Of a DNA stretch of 11,471 nt, positions 1 to 4,590 are shown piece by piece. The notes below the pieces were generated by a model. The model saw only the letters and a list, made by a program, of their open reading frames with translations. It was not told the origin of the DNA and ran no database searches. Within the stretch, counting starts at the first letter, position 1, and each line of letters begins with the position of its first letter. This DNA is from Rhizobiaceae bacterium. Its GTDB lineage: Bacteria; Pseudomonadota; Alphaproteobacteria; Rhizobiales; Rhizobiaceae. A program made the position numbers and the translations under genes. The stretch is from assembly GCA_016793565.1 (NCBI GenBank), contig JAEUMA010000183.1, forward strand, positions 1-11,471, written 5' to 3'.

Positions 1-518
1 GTGACCCTGATCCCGAACGGCGCCAATTCGTCCGCCAGAGCCTCAGACCATCCGCTGACCGCATGCTTGCTCGCGCAATAGATGGACGATCCAGCGCCTC
101 CGCTCATGCCGGCAATCGACGAAATGGTGATGATGTGGCCCGATCGCTGCCGCCGCATAGTCGGCAGAACGGCGCGGGTCACGTCAAAGACCCCGTAAAC
201 GTTTGTCTCGAACTGGCGGACGAGTTGATCACGAGACACCTCCTCAAATGCCCCGAGCTGACCGTAGCCAGCGTTGTTCACCAGTACGTCGACCCCGCCG
301 AAGCGCTCGACCGCTTCATGAACCGCGGCGTCGACAGAGGCAGGTTGCGTCACATCGAGCGTCAGCGCGCAGAGCCGATCATGATCGCTCTGCAGGGCGT
401 CGGCAACGTGCTGGCGGTCCCGAGCCGTTGCGACGACCTTGTTACCCGCGGCCAGCGCGGCACGCGCGATTTCCAGGCCAAAGCCACGGCTTGCGCCCGT
501 GATGAACCATGTAAGCAT
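1..518 (-). CDS. Short-chain dehydrogenase/reductase, C-terminus cut by window edge
   Basis: Classical SDR oxidoreductase; the first 172 residues are visible and the reading frame runs off the left edge. The Rossmann glycine motif TGASRGFG is at residues 7-14, LDV at 54-56, NNAG at 81-84, the structural Asn in TNVYG at 105-109, the catalytic Ser at 133/134, and Tyr147-x-x-x-Lys151 in YCASK, so the catalytic tetrad is complete. Arg11 in the glycine motif and Arg33 after the second beta strand are typical of NADP(H)-preferring members. The ATG at 516-518 is supported by AAGGGA eight bases upstream. It is the last visible gene of the ene-reductase/SDR operon, 56 bases after the previous stop. 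It most resembles the 17-beta-HSD-like SDRs annotated simply as oxidoreductases; the substrate (ketone or alcohol) cannot be read from the sequence. Confidence 0.9.
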   Translation of the reverse strand, partial: MLTWFITGASRGFGLEIARAALAAGNKVVATARDRQHVADALQSDHDRLCALTLDVTQPASVDAAVHEAVERFGGVDVLVNNAGYGQLGAFEEVSRDQLVRQFETNVYGVFDVTRAVLPTMRRQRSGHIITISSIAGMSGGAGSSIYCASKHAVSGWSEALADELAPFGIRV

Positions 519-574
519 ATGGAATTTCCCTTGTTCCGCGCCGACCCCATTGCGGGCAAGACGGGGAAGTGGCG

Positions 575-1348
575 TCATTGGATCGAGTAGCCGCCATCCA
601 CCATGAGGATGTGGCCCACGACGAAGCTCGATGCGTCGGAGGCGAGCCACAGCACGGCTTCCGCAACTTCCTCGGGCTTGCCGGTGCGACCGATCGGATG
701 GGCAGCGCGGATCGGCTCCATGACGCTGTCCGATCCGGCCAGCTCCACGAAGCGGTCGATCATGGGCGTGTCGATCGTCCCCGGACCGACAGCGTTGATG
801 CGGATATTCTGTTTCGCATAGTCCAAGGCGGCGCCCCGCGTGAGACCGAGGACGGCATGTTTGGAGCCGGAATAGGTCGTGAGGCCGGGGATGCCGACGA
901 CAGCCGACATCGATCCCATGTTGACGATGCTGCCGCCCCCTTGCTTGAGCATCTGGGCGATTTCGGCGCGCATCGACAGCCATACCCCGCGCACGGTTAC
1001 GTCGAAAATCTCGTCGTAGGTATCGGACGGCTGATCCGCGAGCGGGGCCGAGTTTTGCGTCAGGCCCGCATTGTTGAAGGCGATATCGAGCCGCCCGAAT
1101 TTTGTCACAGCCTGGTCGACAAGCGCCTGCACCTCGTCTTCCTTGCTGACATCCGTTTCGACAAAGATCGCCTCGCCGCCTGCATCCCGAATGCGCTGGA
1201 CGGTTTCCTCGCCAGCATCGGGGTTGATATCCGACACGACGATGTGTGCGCCTTGTCCTGCAAAGGCCAGAGCGGTCGACCTGCCAATACCGGAGCCAGC
1301 GCCGGTCACGAGGGCAACTTTGCCCTTCAGTTCTGAATATTGGGGCAT
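575..1348 (-). CDS. SDR family NAD(P)-dependent oxidoreductase
   Basis: A complete 257-residue classical SDR, normal length for the family. It has TGAGSGIG at residues 15-22, Asp40 at the end of the second beta strand (favours NAD(H)), DV at 66-67, NNAG at 92-95, Ser146, Tyr159-x-x-x-Lys163 (YSGSK), and the GPG turn at 188-190. The position that is usually the fourth tetrad residue, Asn in a DVNxxG context, reads Thr118 (DVTVRG). The ATG has a strong Shine-Dalgarno AAGGA seven bases upstream. It lies 41 bases after the ene-reductase and 56 bases before the second SDR on the same strand, so co-transcription is likely. Family membership is certain. The reaction, reversible oxidation of a secondary alcohol to a ketone, is inferred from the family; the true substrate is unknown. 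Confidence 0.94.
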   Translation of the reverse strand: MPQYSELKGKVALVTGAGSGIGRSTALAFAGQGAHIVVSDINPDAGEETVQRIRDAGGEAIFVETDVSKEDEVQALVDQAVTKFGRLDIAFNNAGLTQNSAPLADQPSDTYDEIFDVTVRGVWLSMRAEIAQMLKQGGGSIVNMGSMSAVVGIPGLTTYSGSKHAVLGLTRGAALDYAKQNIRINAVGPGTIDTPMIDRFVELAGSDSVMEPIRAAHPIGRTGKPEEVAEAVLWLASDASSFVVGHILMVDGGYSIQ

Positions 1349-1389
1349 GGGTCTATCCTTCTTCGCGTGGGTGGGGAGCCTTGATGGCG

Positions 1390-2535
1390 TCAGGCCGCAA
1401 CAAGCTCGTCGGCGGGGCGGTATGGAGGGTAGTCAACGTACCCCTTCGCGCCGCCCTCATAGTATGTCGCGCGATCGGGCTGGTTGAGCGGCCAGTCATG
1501 GCGCAGGCGAGCGACCAGATCGGGATTGGCGATGAAGGGCTGACCGAAGCCAGCAAGGTCGATGACGCCGTTCGTGATCAACTCGTTCGCCCGAGCCTTT
1601 GTCATGCCACCGTCGAGCAGAATTGCCGTATGCGGCGCTACCGAGCGCCACTTGATGAGCAATTCCTTGATGAGGTCGCTTGTCGGCTTCTGACCGGCGG
1701 GGGTGTTGAAGAACCCCGTCTGATCCATGACGTGAAAGTAGGCGATCCCACGTTCGCCCAAGGCCCTGCCCAGAGCGACATAGGTTTCCTCTGCATCATC
1801 GAACATCGGGACCGAACCGATGACCCCGTAGGGCGTCAGGCGGATGCCGACCCGGTGCGCGCCGACAGCCGCGCTGACGGCATCGACGACCTCAAGGGTG
1901 AACCGCATCCGCCCTTTGATCGTCGCGGCCAAGTAGCGGTCCGTGCGATCGTTAATATGCGGATTGAGAAACTGATCGAACAGATAGCCATTGGCGGCAT
2001 GCAGTTCGACACCATCGAAGCCCGCGGCAATGGCGTTACGTGCAGCAGTCGCGAAGTCCTCGACGACGCGCGCCACTTCGTCGGTTTCGAGCGCGCGCGG
2101 GCGGGATGCAGCGACAAAACCGATTGTCCCATCATCGGCGCGGCCGAATGCCATAGCGCCTTCCGCTGGGCGATCGGTCGAGCTGACCGGGGCGCGGCCG
2201 TCAGGCTGGTTTGAGGTGTGCGCGATGCGCCCGACATGCCAAAGCTGGATGAACATGCGACCGCCGACCGCATGAACCGAGTCCGTCACCCGCCGCCATC
2301 CGGCGATCTGCTCGGGTGTGAAGATGCCGGGATTGTAGAAATATCCCTGCCCCTCCTGCGAAATCGGCGATCCTTCCGACACGATCAGACCAGCAGTCGC
2401 GCGTTGGGTATAGTAGAGCGCAACGAGATCCGTGGCGGCATCGTCAGGCCCCCGTGAGCGGGTCAGTGGCGCCATGAAGATGCGGTTCGGCAGCGTCAGG
2501 CCGGACAAGTCGAATGGTTTGAACAGGGCTTCCAT
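1390..2535 (-). CDS. Old Yellow Enzyme-type alkene (ene-) reductase
   Basis: A 381-residue FMN-dependent TIM-barrel enzyme of the classical Old Yellow Enzyme/NemA family, full length. Such enzymes reduce activated C=C bonds (enones, maleimides, nitroesters) in the cytoplasm using NAD(P)H. Visible signatures are PLTR with Thr25 near the flavin, FIQLWHVGR with Gln97, the substrate-anchoring His179-x-x-Asn182 pair in ELHAANGYLFDQFLNP, Arg232 in GIRLTP, the LLDGG phosphate-binding turn at 307-310, and the C-terminal GYVDYP. GFGQPF at 329-334 carries Gln332 where many homologues have Arg or Lys next to the FMN phosphate. First gene of the minus-strand operon with two SDRs, divergent from a LysR gene that is the obvious candidate regulator. 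A GAGG eight bases before the ATG is only a weak ribosome site. The family is certain; the natural substrate is not known. Confidence 0.95.
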   Translation of the reverse strand: MEALFKPFDLSGLTLPNRIFMAPLTRSRGPDDAATDLVALYYTQRATAGLIVSEGSPISQEGQGYFYNPGIFTPEQIAGWRRVTDSVHAVGGRMFIQLWHVGRIAHTSNQPDGRAPVSSTDRPAEGAMAFGRADDGTIGFVAASRPRALETDEVARVVEDFATAARNAIAAGFDGVELHAANGYLFDQFLNPHINDRTDRYLAATIKGRMRFTLEVVDAVSAAVGAHRVGIRLTPYGVIGSVPMFDDAEETYVALGRALGERGIAYFHVMDQTGFFNTPAGQKPTSDLIKELLIKWRSVAPHTAILLDGGMTKARANELITNGVIDLAGFGQPFIANPDLVARLRHDWPLNQPDRATYYEGGAKGYVDYPPYRPADELVAA

Positions 2536-2577
2536 GGTGCGAGCCTCGCGTTTCGTGACACCCGCAATTTACGATCG

Positions 2578-2605
2578 TCGGCATGATATGAAAAACGGCT
2601 ATAAT
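2578..2605 (+). promoter_or_regulatory. Candidate promoter of the LysR-type gene
   Basis: A perfect -10 hexamer TATAAT lies at 2600-2605, with TCGGCA (four of six to TTGACA) at 2578-2583 and a 16-base spacer. Transcription would start near 2612, giving a leader of about 22 bases that falls on the palindrome at 2614-2632. It overlaps the divergent ene-reductase promoter, as is typical for LysR regulators and their target operons. Confidence 0.4.
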
Positions 2606-2611
2606 TCCGAA
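2583..2611 (-). promoter_or_regulatory. Candidate promoter of the ene-reductase operon
   Basis: Reading the minus strand, TATCAT at 2588-2583 matches the -10 consensus at five of six positions. TTCGGA at 2611-2606, 17 bases upstream, matches the -35 at only three. The weak -35 fits a promoter that needs an activator such as the divergent LysR protein. It overlaps the oppositely directed candidate promoter of the regulator gene. This was read by eye, with no transcript evidence. Confidence 0.3.
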
Positions 2612-2613
2612 CA

Positions 2614-2632
2614 ATAGAGAGTATATTTCTAT
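2614..2632. promoter_or_regulatory. 19-base near-palindrome, candidate LysR operator
   Basis: The arms ATAGAGA (2614-2620) and TTTCTAT (2626-2632) pair at six of seven positions around the 5-base centre GTATA. The right arm ends one base before the LysR start codon at 2634. A regulator bound here would cover the transcription start and ribosome site of its own gene, which suggests negative autoregulation. The spacing is not the textbook T-N11-A, so assignment to this regulator is inference. Confidence 0.4.
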
Positions 2633-2633
2633 C

Positions 2634-3542
2634 ATGCGTATTCAGGTCGAGAGCATCGCCGCCATTCAGGCCTTTGTGCTGGCGGCAGAGAAGCGGAGCT
2701 TCAAACTCGCGGGGCAAGCGATGGGGCTGACCCCTTCCGCGATCGGCAAGGCGATCCAGAAGCTTGAAGAGCAGCTATCGGTTCAGCTATTTCATCGGTC
2801 GACGCGGTCCATTGCGATCACCGAGCAAGGGACGCTTTTCCTCGATCGGTGCCGACGTATCCTCAGCGAGATTGAAGCTGCTCAAGCGGAGGTTTCCAAC
2901 GCCCACGCTGCGCCGCAGGGACGGTTGAAGATCGGACTTCCTGTCGAACCTACGCTGTTGCTGCCAACGATCACGGCATTCAACGAAGCATACCCGAACA
3001 TCCAGCTCGATCTCGATGTCAACGATCGGTTCGTCGATGTGATAGATGAGGGCTTCGACGCAGTTATTCGATCGGGCGAGCCGACGGACAGTCGCTTGCG
3101 ACATCGAAAACTCGGAGACTTCGAGTGGAGCTTCGTTGCGTCACCGGCCTATGTTGAGCGATCGGGTCGACCGAAATCCCTGTCGGATTTGGCGGGTCAT
3201 GCCTGTTTGCGCCAGCGCCTCGCGGAGACCGGGCGGCTTATACCCTGGCCCACTCTCGCCGGTGGTGAGGCGGCGTCCCGCGACGCGACTATAACGGCGA
3301 CCATGATGGAGCCGCTTCTTGAACTCGCCATTCGGGGAAGGGGCATAGCCTACCTGCCTGAGTTTGCTACGCGATCGAGCGTCAAAGACGGGCGACTTAT
3401 CGAGCTTCTAAAGGGAGCGGCGACAAAGGACGGGGCGCTGCACATTCTATGGCCTGCCAGCCTCTACCCGTTACCAAAGGTCCGGGTTTTCGTCGATTTT
3501 ATGTCCACCCATGTCGCCCGTCATCTTCGCGAGATGATTTGA
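2634..3542 (+). CDS. LysR-family transcriptional regulator (CrgA-like)
   Basis: A 302-residue LysR-type regulator of usual length. The N-terminal winged helix-turn-helix covers about residues 8-66, with the recognition region LTPSAIGKAIQKLEEQLSVQ and the wing LFHRSTRSIAITEQG. A linker helix follows to about residue 92. The periplasmic-binding-protein-like effector domain runs from GRLKIGLP to the end and contains EGFDAVIRSGEP and the VASPAYVERSGRP segment typical of the CrgA-like group. It is transcribed away from the ene-reductase/SDR operon across 98 bases, the classic layout for a regulator that controls its neighbour. The ATG is placed at the start of family homology; the best purine-rich site (TAGAGAG) is rather far upstream. 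The inducer, possibly an enone or quinone-like substrate of the operon, is not known. Confidence 0.94.
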   Translation: MRIQVESIAAIQAFVLAAEKRSFKLAGQAMGLTPSAIGKAIQKLEEQLSVQLFHRSTRSIAITEQGTLFLDRCRRILSEIEAAQAEVSNAHAAPQGRLKIGLPVEPTLLLPTITAFNEAYPNIQLDLDVNDRFVDVIDEGFDAVIRSGEPTDSRLRHRKLGDFEWSFVASPAYVERSGRPKSLSDLAGHACLRQRLAETGRLIPWPTLAGGEAASRDATITATMMEPLLELAIRGRGIAYLPEFATRSSVKDGRLIELLKGAATKDGALHILWPASLYPLPKVRVFVDFMSTHVARHLREMI

Positions 3543-3544
3543 AT

Positions 3545-3560
3545 CGCTCAGACCTGAGCG
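3545..3560 (+). terminator. Hairpin just after the LysR gene, weak terminator candidate
   Basis: Three bases after the regulator's stop, CGCTCAG and CTGAGCG form a perfect seven-base inverted repeat separated by AC, realistically a six-base stem with a GACC loop. No T-run follows immediately; the nearest (TTTTT, 3577-3581) is 16 bases downstream. It could attenuate or stabilise the 3' end but is not a textbook intrinsic terminator. Confidence 0.35.
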
Positions 3561-3928
3561 TCTTCGCTGACGGTACTTTTTGCCGCGATCCGCGTCGGGG
3601 CGTCAGAGCTGGAACCGCGCGCAACGAGCCGATAGAAGGCGATAGATGGTTCGCTGAGATCGGTCGAAATTTACCAACAATATCAGCAGTGTAGGTATCT
3701 GACGGGTCCTGTGCCGGTAGCTTTTGGGCGCAGAAATATTTTCTGAAGTGATTTCAAATAGTTGACGTGAGCCCGAACAATTGAGTGGGAATGATTCAGG
3801 CCTATCCGAACGCCGCCGATATCTCTCTATAAAGCACTGGAAAATAAACAATTTTCTTCCCTCGATCTTTCGCCGTCAATCGCCGAGCAAGCCTCGCGAC
3901 CGACGGCGGAGCTGACGGTAAGGGGTGC

Positions 3929-3982
3929 CTTGTGACAGCGCGGAATTGCATATGCCGTCATGGCTTAGAGAGCTTGTGACAG
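3929..3982 (+). repeat. 10-base direct repeat CTTGTGACAG
   Basis: CTTGTGACAG occurs at 3929-3938 and again at 3973-3982, start-to-start distance 44 bases, close to four helical turns. Both copies sit inside the TGACGG-rich stretch. Spacing near an integral number of turns suits cooperative protein binding on one DNA face, but nothing in the sequence names the protein. Confidence 0.5.
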
Positions 3983-4022
3983 TATTTTTTTGACCTTATT
4001 TCATTGAAAATAAAGAAGAATT

Positions 4023-4057
4023 TACCGTCAGCATTGGTCGATCTTGGCCTGACGGTA
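4023..4057. repeat. Inverted repeat TACCGTCAG / CTGACGGTA
   Basis: Perfect nine-base arms at 4023-4031 and 4049-4057 flank a 17-base spacer. It lies just left of the hydroxylase remnant and forms the right end of the repeat cluster. No T-run follows, so it is more likely a protein-binding palindrome or element end than a terminator. Confidence 0.5.
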
Positions 4058-4085
4058 TTCTTAGGGGCTCTCTGGCGTTTTTGAA

Positions 4086-4454
4086 CGATCTAAACCCGGC
4101 GCCCGGTTGCCGCATGCCTGGCTCTATCGCCACGACAACGGATCGGAGATTTCCGCGCTCGACCTTTGCGGGCACGGCCGCTTCACGATCCTGACCGGGC
4201 CGGGCGGCGAGGCCTGGGCCGAAGCGGCGAAGGATGTCGCCGCCGAACTGGGCCTCGGTCTGGTCGCCCATGTCATCGGGCTGCGCCAGCGCAACGTAGA
4301 TTACAGCGGCGAGTGGGCGCGGGTCTACGAGATACGCGACAGCGGCTGCCTCGTGGTGCGCCCGGACCACCACGTCGCCTGGTGCACAACGGCGATGAGC
4401 GGGGATCCCCGCGCCGATCTTGGGCGGGTGTTGAAGCGAATTCTCGGAGGCTGA
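4086..4454 (+). pseudogene. C-terminal remnant of an FAD-dependent aromatic hydroxylase (TfdB/PheA-type)
   Basis: About 122 codons end at TGA 4452-4454 and read as the C-terminal thioredoxin-fold domain of a flavoprotein aromatic hydroxylase. Matching landmarks are PGARLPHAWL at the domain entry, SALDLCG, GRFTILTG, GEAWAEAA, and the diagnostic LVVRPDHHVAW followed by DPRADLGRVLKRILG. Complete enzymes of this family (phenol and dichlorophenol hydroxylases) are roughly 540-600 residues and carry the FAD- and NADPH-binding parts in the missing N-terminal side, so this piece cannot be catalytic. The frame meets a stop at 4062-4064 just upstream; the only candidate start, TTG at 4107, has no ribosome site. 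The break falls at about 4086-4095, next to the repeat-rich gap, suggesting a deletion or insertion junction. Confidence 0.8.
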
Positions 4455-4590
4455 CGAGAGGCGGCCTTCGTACGTACTCCGATCTCAGCAGGAGCGGTGT
4501 CTTGAAGACGGCCGCCGTCGTGTCCGTCCCGCGCCTCGAATGGCAAGGGTGCTCAGTCCGGGCAGGAAAAGCTCCGGCCCGTCTCAAAGC

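Larger units (their letters stand above)
3567..4057. repeat. Dispersed CTGACGGTA / TGACGG repeat cluster
   Basis: The 9-mer CTGACGGTA occurs at 3567-3575, 3912-3920 and 4049-4057 on the plus strand and at 4023-4031 on the minus strand. Three of these share a preceding G (GCTGACGGTA), and the first two also share TGCC five bases downstream. The core TGACGG occurs again at 3700-3705 (plus), 3873-3878 (minus) and 3955-3960 (minus). Seven cores in about 490 bases is far above the roughly 0.2 expected by chance over both strands. It could be a binding array for a transposase, replication or partition protein, or a regulator. Confidence 0.6.
3543..4085. other. AT-richer non-coding gap with clustered repeats
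   Basis: About 540 bases separate the LysR gene from the hydroxylase remnant. Base composition is visibly more AT-rich than the flanks, especially 3720-3860 and 3980-4025. Open frames here (for example 3603-3851 on the minus strand) have no recognisable protein features. The gap contains seven TGACGG sites on the two strands, a CTTGTGACAG direct repeat, a CGCCGTC/GACGGCG inverted repeat at 3871-3877 and 3902-3908, and a short palindrome TTTCATTGAAA at 3999-4009. No insertion-sequence terminal repeat was identified with certainty. The most economical reading is a worn recombination or insertion boundary. Confidence 0.6.

Noticed and set aside
63..1336. Plus-strand open frames opposite the two SDR genes
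   Set aside because: They mirror the SDR codons; the minus strand carries full SDR motifs with good ribosome sites.
1246..2214. Long plus-strand open frame (322 codons) opposite the ene-reductase
   Set aside because: Its translation shows no family features, and the opposite strand encodes a complete Old Yellow Enzyme. High-GC antisense frames of this kind are common shadows.
3603..3851. 82-codon minus-strand open frame in the AT-rich gap
   Set aside because: No recognisable domain, no convincing ribosome site or partner gene, and composition like the surrounding non-coding DNA.
3543..4085. CRISPR array or tRNA attachment site as an explanation of the repeats
   Set aside because: The repeats are 9-10 bases, irregularly spaced and in both orientations, with no 25-40-base repeat/spacer pattern, and no tRNA-like sequence was seen.
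3996..4373. 125-codon minus-strand open frame opposite the hydroxylase remnant
   Set aside because: The plus strand matches a known protein domain in detail; this frame is its antisense shadow.
4507..4519. GACGG-CCG-CCGTC palindrome between the remnant and the operon end, considered as a terminator
   Set aside because: Three-base loop, short stem and no T-run on either strand; likely chance in GC-rich DNA.
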